The position numbers were made by a program, and so were the translations under genes. From the NCBI GenBank assembly GCA_013365325.1, contig JABVXV010000106.1, forward strand, positions 124,001-188,000: a DNA stretch of 64,000 nucleotides, written 5' to 3'. The notes under the pieces were generated by a model. The model saw only the letters and a list, made by a program, of their open reading frames with translations. It ran no database searches and had not been told where the DNA came from. Below, piece by piece: positions 1 through 15,300 of this stretch. Source of the DNA: Dipetalonema caudispina. Lineage: Eukaryota; Nematoda; Chromadorea; Rhabditida; Onchocercidae. How positions within the stretch are numbered: the stretch's first letter is position 1; every line of letters starts with the position of its first letter.

Positions 1-364
1 TTTGATGATGTGGTGGTTGTGTTTCTTGGCATTATAGGACGTTTCGGCTTATATGAAATGTGTCTTACGTACGTCACGTTATTTTTTTTAACATACAGTA
101 TTGATGTTGAATGACTTTTCCTTTAACTGTTCGTCGATGAGCCATATTCTCATTCGTTTATGCTTTTCATTACCGCAATCAGTGAATGAAAATATCTCAT
201 TTTAACACTAACTCAGTCAATGCTTCCTTTTTCATCTAATGCTACCGGTCTCTGATCATGTTGTTGCAACCGTGATCTATCAGTAAAATAAATATGGCGA
301 AATCAAAAACTAGTCATGATGGATAGTACAAGACGTGGAAATTCTTTTTTTCAGATGTAAGATA
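1..364. other. 5' flank of the ATM gene, no gene seen
   Basis: AT-rich sequence without a convincing coding exon on either strand. The only functional signal I can point to is the T-rich acceptor at its right end (separate entry). Confidence 0.5.
342..364 (+). promoter_or_regulatory. Probable spliced-leader acceptor and short 5' leader of ATM
   Basis: A T-rich tract ending in TTTTTTTCAG (AG at 353-354) lies 10 nt before the ATM start codon, and no coding exon precedes it. In nematodes this arrangement is typical of a trans-splice acceptor, where a 22-nt spliced leader is joined. The remaining 5' leader would begin with ATGTAA, a start codon followed directly by a stop, so ribosomes would meet a minimal upstream ORF before the true start at 365. 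Identification as trans-splicing is inference from position and consensus. Confidence 0.5.
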
Positions 365-3300
365 ATGGATTTCACTCTGTTAGCGAAACAGTTGAAAGAA
401 ATATGTGATAAAGAAGGAACCCTAACAATTGTACGCAAATGTTTAGTATTTATTTTTACCACACTTCAGACGTTTCTTCATATTTTGCAAAAGCATTGAT
501 AAAAATAGTAACAATATGATAATATACATCATAAAATGTTAAGGATGATTGGCAAATAGTGCATCATATTTTGGAAAACGAAACATTTCTTAATGCTTTA
601 CAAACGGATGGCCATGTGTTCAGTTTTGATCACAGTCAATTTTTGCAGAAGTTAGGAAACTGCGCACTGCAAGTAACGCTCTTTTATTTTTCCAGTGCAA
701 TGACCTGTAGCTTAAAAAATACCAAAACATATATTTGCAGTCAGAGAATTAGGATTACTGTTACAGAATGAATTCATAAAGTAAATCAGGGAAATTAGTT
801 AAGTCATGAGGAAAAAACATTTAATACATTTCGGCGTTCCAGACAGAATCCACAACTTATTTTTGCTATAATATCTTTACTTCAGTTTACTTAATGTGTA
901 GGAGATGGAACAAAATTATACTGCCACAACAGCGAAGAAATTCAATCGACGAGCTTTTGAGGCATTCAGAATTATCCTATGGCATTTTATTAAGAAAATT
1001 GGTAGGTCCACTTCCAGTACGCCGTATTACGTAGTGATTATTTCCTCATATGTTTAACAACACTTTCTTACCTTTCATTTTCTATCATTTTCACATAATT
1101 GACTTAAGATTAGATGGATTTACAGATACTGTCGATACAGTTACTGTCATGGACTACTTGCTGAGACTTCTACGTTATATATCGTCATGCACACAGCAAA
1201 TTATGGATGACGCGCTTGCTCTTTTGCATCGAAATTTCGCTTCAGACGTCACTTCTTTATTAGCATTGCTGTTGGAAAAGAAGTCAATTTTGATTTTGAA
1301 GCCTCACCATTTCTACGGTAAAGATGAAGTGTTCACAAAAAAAACCCTTCTCTAGTTTCCACTTATCTGACGTTAAGTCCAATGCTTTTTTCTAGGCTTA
1401 TGGACAAACTGCATGCAGTTCTGTCTACGCTACGTTGATATACGTGATTACAATTATATTATACGTACTTGTTCTTGGATTCTTCTGCAAGTAACTCGTG
1501 CTGCCAAATATTGTGGCCTCATGTTGCTCGCAGAGCAGATGGTTGAAAAAACCGCACAGATGTTGAAAAAATATTTGTAAGTTATCCTTATAAGCTAAAA
1601 AGCTTTTCAGTTAATGTTAAACGATATCTTTTCCTTTCAGAGCAGCTCAATGTAGTTAGTTATCCCAAAAAATATTAAAGTACCAATAATTTGGATTGTA
1701 AAAGTACTTCTGGATTTTATTGCTGACCGTTAGTATTGGTAAATATATTAAGGGTATACTTCATTATTTTCCAGGCTTAGCTGCCACGCAGGTTATAAGA
1801 CTTTCATGTTATTTGATGATTTATATGTCAACTTTCTGCGTATTTTTAATGAGCTTTTATCTGAATTCGGAGCTAAAAATTGGCATTTAATGAGCACGGT
1901 ATGTGGTTACTGAATTATTCTACTGTTTTCGCAAGGTTGCCTATTTCAAATTTTGATGTATTTTATTTTTAAGCAATCTCGAGAACTTTCTGACTTAATT
2001 GGTAGAGCGTGGGCAGATACAATTTCTTTATGGCAATCACGGAAATTTTCCGACGAGCTGATGTCGTCATTGAATGAGGTGAACTTTACAAACATGGGTA
2101 TTTTTGTTTATTTCCTCTCGATTATTTTATCTTTTTGAATAGATGATACACCTTATCAGTATTTGTTTTACAGCAATCCAAATTCATTGAAGTTATGTTC
2201 ATAATGCATCATCCGGATTGCGGACCTGGTTCTCCATTGTTGTCGAATTCAGTGAGGGCTTTATTGAATCTTATTTTGGGTGCAGCTGTTAATTGTATGA
2301 ATGGGTTATCGGTACATCAAAAAAGTACATATCGGTAATTTTTGAATTGGACTGTTGCAAGCCGGTGACCTGATTTGCTATAAAAATTGTGACAAGAGAC
2401 CGGACTTTCCTTTCAATTTTTGCCTTTGTTTAAAGCATTCAATGTATCTTTTTAAGTGAACACCGGACGCTTAATCTTCTATCACACCAACGTTTTTTGA
2501 GGAATAAATATGTCTTCTCTTTTCATGCTTGATTTTTGTTGCAGGATGGGGAAAGTACAATTATTATCAGATGAAATCATCAGTTTGTTAGCTAGAGTAC
2601 TTACTCTTGATATAGTACAAAGCATTGATGATTCTCATCTTGGTGATCTGCTATTTACACTGGTCCAAGAAAAAGATGAACGATGGTTTGTTCACATTTT
2701 GACAATATCTGTCATTTTCTACATCCGATGAAGTTTCATTCTTATTTCGATATCGAAGTAGTTACAAATACCTCCTTTCAATTTGAGTAGAAATTAAAGC
2801 TTGACACAATAGTTTGGTTTGTCATAACTGATGGTAAATTTTATACTTTTACGTTGACGGTTGGCTTTCATTCTAGGTGCCAGCTAATTGAAAAACTTTC
2901 TATTCGATGGAGTCATCGTTTGCCACTCCAAATGAAAAAAAAAATTTTTGAGAATATCTTTCAATCATCGATTGCGGTACACAGGTAACAAAATTACTTC
3001 GCTTCAACGTTTATTTTGTGAGTTACTTTTAAATCAATTGTGAAACATTTGAACTATTTCTGTAAATCTTTTTTTGACGATGAAAAATTTTCCAAAACTC
3101 ACATTCATGTTTTATAGTACAGTTTCGTATAAAATATAAGAACTTAAAACTGACGATCCCATTTCCTAGATTTCCTTTGCATTTTTGTAAAAAAGCTTAG
3201 TTAAATAATTTTCAGTGAAGGATTGTTGATATGGTATTTGAAAGCTATAACATCTCTCGCGGAGTCATCCATTATAGAACTGCTCGGGAAGGAGCATTGT

Positions 3301-6300
3301 GCACATCTGTGGAAATTTACACTTTCACTGCTGCAGTCGCAGTCCCAAAGTATTTCAGAATTTGCGGTCCGGTTGCTGCACAAAATCATAATTCCTTGTA
3401 CGTTATTTTGATATATAAGTAATTTTATTATATATCTAATTTGTTTGTAGTGATAAAACTCATTTGCAAATTTTATTTTAAATTGTAGGTGTAAAGAATT
3501 TAGAACTGGAGGATACCGACGTGATAAAAATTACCTGGAGCAACATAAGTCGCTTGAATATCTGCACAGCTGAAGTAGCTTGTCTTTTGGCACATGTGTT
3601 GAGTAATTTCGAATTCGATGAACACTTTGAAATCCAGTACACTTTTTTTTCACTTTTTAGTTTCAATGAACATCACTTATTTCCAGAAATGATTATTTTT
3701 TAATCAATATTTTACGTGACTTTTTGACGAACATTCAATATTTTAATCAGGCCTATTGATGAGGCTGCAGTGGGGGGATGGACTTTCCGGTGTGCAGTAC
3801 TGAAGTTCATCTTGAAGGCTTCAACGAAACCAACAAATGTTCCAGCAGATGCAGTTTTAGAAATCCTGTGCTTTAAACCAGATTTCCGGCGTGAATCACC
3901 CAAATCAGGTAAAATATTTCTAGGATTGGATGTGAAGATACAATTGGTTTAGAGAGGAATTCAAATTTTTCCGTAAGAAATTTTTTGATTTATTCAAAAG
4001 ACCCGACGAAATTCTTCTGATAATTCAGATGAGACATTGAAGGCTTCATCTGAATCACTAAAATCGTTAGTTTTTAGGAACAAAAGTATAAAAGTAATAT
4101 AGGATCCAAATTACAGATATCGGCAAATTAGAGCGTTATCTTATGAATCTTTTTGTAATTCCTGTTTCCGAAACACCATTTCGAACTGTTGCAAAAAAAT
4201 ATTTTATTCCCGAATTAGTAGATTTTACCGGAAATAATCTTATGGAATTGTGGAAAAATGTTAAGATGGAAAGTACAAATCCAGAGATACTTGGTAAGTT
4301 CTATTTTTGGTTATTTATGCATGAACGATACTAAATTAAAAAATGGATTGAGAAGGAAACTTAGTGTGCGAACTCATCTCGCTGTTGTAACTATCAGTAA
4401 TAAAGTTTCTAATCTGTCTATCTCTGTAATTCAAATCTGCAAAGTTCTAGCAATAATTTTTTTTGGGGAAGATGTTGCAGCTCATGAATGAAATTCGTGG
4501 AAAAACATATCGTATTCACCTTTTACTTCCTCATCATTGTTTCGAACTTGTTGAATTGCTAAGTTTGACATATGAAATTCTGTAAAGTCGTACGGAAGCA
4601 AAGGAAGACTTATTTAGATGTAGAGGTTTTACCTAGCTTCTCATAATAAATCATACTGGCTTTATATTAATTCTTCTATTTAGGACGGGATCAAATTAAT
4701 TTATTTTTCACAGTGCAAAACCTGTTTTGTTACTTTCATATTTGTGGTGTGGAATGTGGTCCTTTGCTAAGTGTTCTGCAGGTATGTTTCAGTTTTCTGT
4801 CCGATCTTATTAACCAAAATTATTAGCTTTGTGTATTCTTCTGATTTTTATAATTGATAATTCCATAGGTTATGTCTTCGGACCTTCCGCGAATTATCCG
4901 CAGCGATAAACTGACTGGTGTTAATGATTGGCTGCTGACATTAGGAGTTGGAGGTTGCTGGCAAGCAGCAGACGAAAGATTAAAAAATACTATTTGTTTG
5001 GAACTAAAAGAAGTGATATTGCAACAACTGATTAACTTTAAATGTGAATTTGCTGATAAAAAGGTGGTTTTTTCATTTAAAATTGTTCAGATGTCCAGTT
5101 ATGGTTTTTAATCTTCTTTGTTTGATGTTATGTTCTTTTTTATTCTTACTAATAGTGATGCAGTCATCTAACATATTTTGATGATAAAGAAGACAATATT
5201 TCTCAAAAAGTTGTTCGAAAATTCTGTTGACAGCACAACTGCAAAAACTTATGAACTTGTGAGGTTTTGATCTAGGACTGGAATAAGAAATTGTCAAGGA
5301 GAATTGATGCAGCATCGCAGATTGTGTCGAACTATGTTCATGAAGCGGTTCGCAGTTGCAATTCATTTCGTGAAGCCGTATTTACTGTTGAACCATTTAT
5401 CCAACATGGCACCGTAATGGAAAAGCAAAAATTCGTAACCATGTTGCGGTTAGATTTTCTATTTGCAGAAGAACGTACGAAGTGGTAGCCTAGTCTTCGT
5501 TCATTCTCACATAAATATGACCCATGTTTAACACATTTCTGTATGTGTCCACTAGTTCTCTTTTTAACCATCAGAGGTTTCGGAGTTATATTTTACTGGG
5601 TTTTGACATTTGTAAGTTTTCAGTACATTTGCTTTGACAGTTATGTTACAAGGTGAAGAAGATAAATCGGAAAGAAATGTGAATGAACTTATTATTGCGG
5701 AGCTGGTCCTTACATATCTTCCGGTAAAAGATTATCACTTTCCAATTACATTCCGTACTTGGATTTTTCAAAATTTTGTCCATTCAATATACTTATTACT
5801 TTTGAAAGAAGTAACCTTTGGTATGAATCAACATAAGTTTAGGCGAAAGAGTGGAAAATGTGCGGTGTCTTATTCGATAATTTAACTATGCTGCACAAGT
5901 CTTTACATTGTTCAGTTTGGTTGGATCAAGCAGGTTTGGCAAAATTTGTCATGAATGCTGATCTCCCAGATGAATTTCGTGCTAATGTTGTCAAAAATGT
6001 TTATATGCCTCCACTGAAGCATAAAATTCATCTCAGAATATTAGCGTTTCTCATCAGCATGGGAACATCATATTTATATAAGGTATTTGAAGTTATTTTT
6101 GTTAATTTTGAGACATTGTTTCACATTTTGTGCTCTATAAAAGGTATCAAGTCAGTTTTCTTCATGCGATAGGGGTAACGATTTCTCAGATGTGGTGTTG
6201 TATGCTAGTTTCCTCAGTTAAATGTTTTCATTGGCTTAGTGCTTTGCTTTATCACCAGCTAAATGATTTCATCTATTTTCAGCAACTGATAAGGGTTTTT

Positions 6301-9300
6301 CCAACATTCGATGCAGTAATCGATTTGTTCCTTGAAGCAGCCACCGTTTGTTATGCAGTAGAACCCACATCAAGTGACAGTTTTCTACCGAAAGATGAGT
6401 TGAAGTAAATTGGTACTACTTTTTTATATACTAAGGCTGAGGGCACTATTTGCTATTAATCAAGTTTTGTTTGCAGAAGATTTGAAGTCATACAAAAGAA
6501 TCCCGCTAACAAACAGTCATTTCAACGCTACATAAATGCAGAGGAAACAAATACATCACACATAATGTATCTGGATATACTTTTTGTTGTTCAGGAAAAA
6601 ATGTTGGTCCCGATTTATGTCTGTTAGCGTAGATTTAATATACAGGAAATCTCAGAACATCTCTCCAAATGAACCTTTATCTCAAAATTGGATTTTGTTT
6701 AGGCCAACTTGTCTTCTTTAATAAATTATGCAAGGTTTTGATAGAAAGAAGTTTCAGATTGAACGAATTGTTCGACCGATCAGATTTCAAAAAATCGTTT
6801 ACTACTGCTATAACAATGAATATGTGTACTTTTTTCGTCAAATTACGAAAGCTGCTGCGATGTTGCCGATGTCTGGGATACGAAGTTCTGATATTTCGTG
6901 CTCTGAAAAATCTCTTGAAATGTGATTTAAGTGCATGCAACATTTCGATGAAACTATTTATCATTGAGAATTGTGCAACACTTTGTGCACTAGCTGCGAG
7001 AAGTTGCTTGGCAAGTACTTGGTAACAAATTCAAAATCTGTTTCAATATAATACTATAATATTGAATGGATTTCATAATGAGGATTAGTGCAATTCTGTT
7101 TATGATCTGATGTGGATAACAGCGATCCTTTTAGAAAAGGTTTCAGTGTGATCAGCAAGATTTCATATTACCTGTCCTTCGTTGGCTAATCTCTTTCTTG
7201 CGAGAAAAAGAAGTAGGGCTGGTTAAAAGAGCTTTCACCAGGTCCATTTCTCTCACAAGAATTCAAAGTTAAACACTTTTGATAAGCTCATTGCAATTTT
7301 CTATGAGAAAAGTTCGTATACTAATATGTTTTGGTAGTCGATCGATGAGAGATACGATTTTAACGGAAATCCTTTAATTTTGATACAGAATTTATTTTTC
7401 TAATACTTTTTCTAGGACTGAGAACATCACTTGTTTGTTGGACAGCTGGTTTGGTCTTTATGATTTACTACTGGAATTACACTATGATTTGACAGTGGAA
7501 AAAACGTATTGTGTTTTCGACGCCTTCATAGATAATTCCTATTGTAGAGAACAAATCATGGCACGGATTAGCATGGAGAATTTTGAAAAAAATCATTTCC
7601 GAATTGAACATTTACTTAAGGTAGTTTATCAACTAATAAATTGTGATTTCTCATCAATTATAATAAAGTTATGTAAATAAACTGTCTGAGTGTATTTCTT
7701 TTCAATAATATTTAGTTGGAATAAGCCTGATATTTAGGAGTCCTCTGGTCGCTTCAATTTCTTACTTTGCAAAACATACTGGAAGTGGCTGTATGAGAAT
7801 TTTGGCAAGTTAGGCGTTAAAGGTTAGCCATATTTCTCTTTGCACTTCGTATGCTTCTTATTAAAATCATTCACCACTATATTTATCATGGTTTGTTTAA
7901 TAGATACGCCAAAGGTGCTGGGTCAGATATTACAAGTTTGGTCTAAATACCCCATTTTGCGAAAGTTTATTGCTCCATGTTTAACTCGTTTCGATTCTTT
8001 TTACATGGGCTCGTATTATCATGTTTTCCCGATGAATATTAAGTTTGAAGAATTGGTTGCATTATCGTTGCTTGAACTATTTTCCAATCCTTTGTAAGTT
8101 TACAACTTTTGTTATATTGAATTTTAAGTATTTTCAAGTTAAACGTCTATAACCGCTTTCTACCCATAATTTCGAGTGAAATGAATTTTTAGTGAGTTAT
8201 ATCCATGTGAAGTCTACTGGTGCATATGTCAGATCCTATCAAGCTCTACTTTTATCGTATATGTGAATAACTCATTTAGCGACGGTAGCGACGAGTATAC
8301 CGTCATCGAAGACGATTCGGTGAGTCCTTTAGCAGAAAAAAGGTTTGTAGGTGTGAAACCCTGCCCTTGGACGCATCTTTTAATTTTCATAATTCCTACT
8401 GAATATTACTTTAGCAATTATGTTTGGACTTCAATTATGTTTATCATGTTCCTAAATTCTCACAAGCTTCCTCTATAAGTTACCAATATTGATATTGTCA
8501 GGAAATGTTACGAAAAACTGGTGATAATGCTGAAACTTTCGTGCTATATTACTTTGAGCAGTTCGCTAACCTTTTGCGTTTATCGTACGCCAACAGTTTA
8601 TTGAAGATTGCAAATTATGTTGTTAGTTGATCTAGTTTCGAGATTTCAAGTTTTATTCTATTCTTCGCAAATGTGTGAAATCTCTTTCCGCAGGAGATTT
8701 TTAAACCGTTTTTCGTGATTTAGAAATGACAGCATCGAAGTACACCCATTTATGATTTGTAAAGCTTTATCAAGTTGAAGCCATTGCCAAATAGTGCATA
8801 GCTAAAACAATTTAATACAGATCATTTGCGGTCTAATCATTAGGGGGTGATATAAACAGAATAGATTAACGATGGCAATGGATCTCCAAAACTTCACGCA
8901 TGTTTCTATCCGGTAGGTACATGTTACCATTAGCAGGTGCATTTTTTTAAATAATGGTTAAGTCATGATTTCTTTGATATCCATTGCACACCACAGTTAA
9001 GTCATCTATACTTCACAATGATATTCAAAGGAGGTAGAAATACAATTTCCTACTCACACATTTAATCGTTTTTTTTTCTGCAGCCTTCTTTTGCTTTTGC
9101 TTTGCTCCCTCATCTTTTCGCTACGGTATACAACGAAGGACATGATATGTCACAGTTTTGCATGGATGTGAATTATTTACTTACGACTTTTCCTGAAAGA
9201 TTGATTAGAAATGGTAAATTCCAGTTTACAGGTGTAGTTATTAAAAAAAGATTTCTCAAAAATTCAAATGAAATTCTTTACAGCATTTAGAGTTTCGCAC

Positions 9301-12300
9301 GGTTTTCTTATATTTATCTGTAGATTATCCATTGGTGGTTGGTATAGTGGCATGTATCCGACAAGCACGTGTAAATTTAGCATCAGAGCTAGGTTTTCGG
9401 AGGTTACCATTTGATTTGTCGAAGTTATCAAAAGTTTGTTTGGAAATTAATATGGCAAATGATGCAGATTATTTTCTACATTGCTATCTCGATCGGTAAA
9501 TACTACTTATATTCACTGCTTTTCTGATCGTAATTGATATTTGCATGTTCCTTTTACCTATCAACCTATCGAAAAAGTAAAGGATCTTTCATTAAAATGT
9601 TCATAGATTAAAGTGTCTGTGCATGTTTTTGTCAGACTGAATAGCGGTTTACACTGGATGGTTATGAATAATGAATAAAGAAGTAAAAATTTTTTTCCTT
9701 TTTTATTCTGCGAAGCTCATTTTTAGTTTAAGCGATTCAATACGGCCAGTCATGCATACTTTGAATGGAAATCGCGGATTTTTTGACATGTTCGACGGAA
9801 AAGAAAGTGCTGGCAAAACAGCCGAATTGTTTATGGAAATACTGATGAAAATGGATGATGCAGATTCATTACGCCCACTTTCCTTGCAGATAAAAGATAA
9901 TAGTCAAGTAAATTATGAATTATAATTTCCCACTCTCAAAATGTGACTTTTTAAATTTGGTGATATACTGAATTTAAATTTACTTCCTTATCACTCTCTC
10001 GTTCTTCTAAATATCTAAATTTCTAAGTTTCAAGCTGTTTATGGGCGATAAACTTACCTTTCTTTTACAATTACTAGCTAATGATTTCAGTGTCACATGA
10101 TTTTGGCAAAAAATCAGTGTGATTGGCTACATTTGGTTGCATTCACGCCCACGACTGATTTAAAGAATCTGCGCTCTTTAGCATTTTATTATGCCGGTTT
10201 AGAAGTTCCGTCAGAATTCCAGGAAACGGCTAGCCTTGCTTGTGCTGAACTCCAGCAGTGGGACAGAAGTTTCTTAAAAATGTACTATTTAGTGGTTAAT
10301 GAGTTTGCTGTTGTTTTGGAGACTGAAATTTCGTGTGAAGTTTCTTCTTTTTGCTGTATTTTATATGTATTTTCGTGATTTTTTAAAGATATTCCAAGGA
10401 AAACACTGGTCGTCAGATATATTCCATAATGTTCACCCGGTTAAAAAAGCAATTGGAGTTATCTCAACTGCTATGTGATACTGCCATGTGAGTCCTTTGC
10501 ATCCTCTTAATAGCGATCTGTAGAAAATAATCTCTTTTAGTGACATATCAGTTAATTTATTTTTGCTCATAGCAGAGTGGAAGGAGTTTCTAACCCCCAG
10601 TTTGATGGATAAATTCAAGTACTTTCAAGTTTTCTCGTTATGGGTAAATTTCATTTCAGCAAGATTAGGTGCGATGAAATTGCCAAATCATGGGTCGTAT
10701 CGCGAAACTTATTAAACGACTTAAGCCAGTGTTGTGAACTGGATGATTTGGTGCAACGAAACACACCTCCAGTTCGAGGCTCGATATTGAGTTGCCCATG
10801 GATAGTATGCAAATATGGGGATAGACGTGTTCCAGCACGAATCCTCACTCCGATGGTTGTTGCTCGAGCTGAGTACCTTTGCAAAAAGAATGCCTACGAA
10901 GTAAGTTGTATAACTTGCTGATTTCTCTTTTTTCTCTCTTACTTCCTGTGAACTTTTTTTTTTTTTTTTTTTTTTTTTCAGCGTGCTCTTCAAATTATTG
11001 AAAAATATCGGAACTTTATGGATACCAATGAGAATGTATATCGTGAATACGACATCACAAAAGCTCGTATATTGAAAAAATGTGGGTATGAAGAAGCAGC
11101 ACGGTTACTTTTGTCGCAGATTTGCGCTGTACAGTCAGGCAGCGGTCACCACTGCAGTAATTTTGAGCTTTCGCTCAAAGCGCGGATGCAATTAGCTGAA
11201 TTTGATGTGAAGGCGTGTAGACCTGATTTAGCCATTGATGCTTTGCAAATGGTACATCTCTTTGAATTCAAAATGTTCTGTTGCAGTTCACTCTTCTGAT
11301 ATAATTACGTTCATTCTTACTACTAAGCTCGTATCGGAGAATCTAATTTCTTATACAGATGATAGCTTCAGAAAAATCTTACTTTCTTTGGTTTTCTTTT
11401 TGTATTGTTCGTTCTGTTTCGCAAATGGGTGTTAAAGCCAGAGATCTACAAATATATTGTTCAGACTGTGGAAAAGGCATTGAACAGTGGTCATGAAAAC
11501 GTTTTGTTGGTAGCAAAAGCTTATAGAAAGCTTGCAGTGTATGCTGAAAAGAAACTGTTGTTGCTAGAGGGTTATTGTTCTTCTGAAACATTTAAAGTTA
11601 AAGAAAGAGCAATTAAAAAATGGGAAGAAGAGCTAGAAGCAATAAAGGAAGAAAAGCTTCGAGTTGCCAGGTTTGTTGCATTTCAGTGTTGAACCCATTA
11701 TTTTATATTTGCTTATATTCAAATTGGAGTGGAAGAGAATAAATTATTGGTTTTGTGCTGGTGAGAATTAAACGATGGTTAAAAGATGATTACTTAGATG
11801 AAACTTAGGAGAGAAGTTACTATTAGATTTAGAGAGAACTTGAAAGGGAAAATATTCGTAGCCATATGTTCCATGGCGTATTTATAGACAAGGGGAAACG
11901 CTGGAACAAGGAAAGATGCTTGAGGAAAGGAGAATTCAAAAAGAAAAGATGTCTGAAGAAAAAGAATTGGAGCAATACTGTAACGACAGAAATAACCTGG
12001 TTTCTAAACTTGTTCCTAATTCCAGTTAAAGACGACTTGTATAAATAGGTAAAGCAAGGTTCATAAATATATTGAGGAAACAACTGAGGTGATTGTTAAT
12101 ACTACTTGGTGGAAGTTTTATTAAAATTGTGAACTGGGATTTTCGGCCGAAACTATATTAGATCATTGTTTGCTCATTTGAGATCTTGACGGCTCTGGAT
12201 GCTTATCTAGCAGCCCTAGAACTTGATGCAAGTGCTGTGGATATTCCATACCGAATATTACCATTTTTCGTTAAAGCCAAATACAACGAAAAATTGTTGG

Positions 12301-15300
12301 AGCCGTTGAAGGTAGGTTGCACATTGAGGAATGAGAATTGCAAGAATCTGTTGAGAAGTTTGAACTTTTTTCCCAAAAAGTTTGTTCTAAATCTATCGTT
12401 CTCCCTATGGTATTGAAGTTTGGACAGTATTACTACGGTTATTTCATAGTTGATGCTTCTGACTGATGTATGCGTAATTTTACGGATTTAGCTGCGTTTG
12501 AATCGATTTCAAGCACGTCCTTGGATACCTCTAATAAGTCACCTTTGTTCGCATTTCTTCGATGATGCACCTTTGGCTCCTGTCGTGCGGAAGGTGAAAT
12601 TATTATTCATTATTGTTGTTTTTATAAATAATCTGCTGTTTCAGAATTATTACGTTGAAATTTTGCAGATGATCTTAGCAGCACTGTTCGACTATCCATA
12701 CCACGTCCTTCAACACCTACTGTTTTATACCGACTCAACGCGTGTGACAGCGGATTCTCAGGTTTTCTTTACTAATTTTTTAGATCTGCTTAGCAAATTT
12801 ACCAGGGCTAGTAAATTTTTTTACGAGTAAATCTGCTAAGTAATTATCCTGTTGTTTTGAGGATCGATTACATCGAGTGGAGGATTTGTTAATGGATGCT
12901 TCCACAAAAGATAAATCACTCAAAAATCCAATAGAGATCATGCGAAAGGCATTTTCTTTGTACGCGCAGTTTGCGGGTTCATATGTCAAAGCATTCCAAA
13001 GTAAAAAATATGCAAGTTAGTTTCCGAAAATTGGCGTTAAATGGTTATTTTGCTGTACCTTTTTCTTTATTCTAATTTCTTTGCTTTGTTATAGGATCAA
13101 CAGCTTCCATTACTGATTCTGTATTGTTAAATGAAATTCAAAGCCTTCGAGATGTTCCGATTCCGGCTATCGAACAACCGGTCAGTTAATTTCAATAAAA
13201 AAGTTTTAGGGATTTAAGATGTCATTTTTGATCTTGTTTTGATAGAAAAAATGCATTCTTTTTCTATGAATTGGCGTTGTATTTTAGTTGACTGATGATT
13301 CTTCGCAACTCATCACTTTCATGAAAATTGAATCTATGGTTACAATCGCAGATGGTATAACACAACCAACGATAGTTACAGTAATTGGAAGTGATGGAGA
13401 AATTCGCAAATTGATTTTCAAGGTAGCTTATCTAGCTAGTATTTTTTATTTCTGTTAATTCTATGAATTATTAGTTTGTATAAAATGTTTTAGAACGAGG
13501 ATCTACGGCAAGATTCGCTTGTTGAGCAACTTTTTACTGTGGTAAACATTCTGCTGATGGATGGAAACAAAATGTATCCACTACGTACTTATCATGTCAT
13601 GCCAGTTAATTCGAGTGCTGGAATAATCGAATTTTGTTTAGGGACAGTATCACTTTGTGAGTATTAAATGGATGGTCCTTTTATTTTTATTGATTCACAT
13701 ATTCTATTTGGCCAACAGACTCAGTGTGATTAAATATGAATCGTAATAAGTTTTTAATTTCCCTAGTTTCCTCTTCTTTCAGATATAGTGGGAACGAAGG
13801 GCAAAACTACAAAACCTTAAAATACAGAAATTAGACTAAACCCCAGCAACGTCTCAAACTTTATCACTCCTTACTAAATGATAATCGAATGGCTAATGCA
13901 ATAAATATACTAATCAGTGAAAAATAAATAAAAGTAAATATTAAGTCTTGCTGGTCTAGGTAACTATATTTGTGGTGCGGATCGGAAAAGTGGTATGCAT
14001 GAAAAGCTTTACCCTTTTGAAATGACGGCAGCTGCTGCACGTTTCAAGCTTTCACAGGCATCTTTTTTGGATTTTTCTTTGATTATTCTTTTGATAAATG
14101 TAAAAATTTATTAGTACATGATTCTTAACATGTACTAGGATGCGAATGAATGCAGTTTGCTTATCTCTATCGTGAAATTAAGACAACAAGTGCTTAAGTT
14201 ATTCTATAATGCTTATCTTATGTACTGCTGTATATGTATAGGCTCGTTCAAATCAATCTAATCTTGTGGAAACTTACGAAGAGATATGTAAGGACATTCA
14301 TCCTGTATTCCGACACTTCTTTTATGATCGTTTCCCAGATCCATTTGAATGGTTTTGTCGTATCAAAGACTATACAATATCTCTGGCCCGGTGGTCCATA
14401 GGTATATTTCTTTACAGTAGTTAACTAGTGTTTCAGAAGTTTTAGTTTTTGGAATAAATATGTTGAATAGCCTTAAACTGTTAGTGTTCTTTAACAAAAC
14501 TGAATATGTTATAGTTGTATTTTTGTTATAGTGGGTTACATAGTTGGTTTGGGTGATCGTCACTTGAATAATATTATGATTGAAAAAGAAACCGGTCGAC
14601 TCGTTCACATCGACCTCGGTAATGTTTAACTTCCATCTTATGTTTTATGTATCTTCTGAATTTTTTCTTCGTCATTATGAACTCACTCATTTACCTTGAC
14701 GTAGAGATCCTCCCTCTGATACTTCCCTCTAGGAGTTTCATTTTCCAAATGTTTTCTGGTCCCATGATTTTTTTCTGTATATTCAGATGAAATCCTTAGT
14801 TGTTTTAATTCTTTGTTTTATGATTTCAAGGAATGGTATTTGAATTTGGCAAACGTAACTTGCTAGTACCTGAGCGAGTACCTTTTCGTTTAACAAGAGA
14901 AATGGTTGATCCAATTTTGATTGAGGGTGTCAATGGAAAATTTAAAATTGTAGCAGTGGATACTTTGGATCGTTTGCAAAAAAATTCTCAGGTTTATTAT
15001 TATTCCTTTCACTAGCTTCCAAGAAATATCAGTATTATGCAAAAATTATTCGAAATAACATCTTTGAAATTTTTAGGCATTGATTGGTCTAGCGCTTGTA
15101 TTATTGCACGATCCATTAACGAAATATCTTAGTGGCGAAAATGGCAATCAATTTGCAACCCTCGCGATTTGCAGACTGCGCGATAAATTGGCGGGAGTAG
15201 AAAATAGAATTTACATGGATTCTTTACAACAGGTAATCACGTAGGATAAAAGTGAGATGGTCGAAGTAGCTCTGCATACTAAATTATGAAATCTTTCCAC

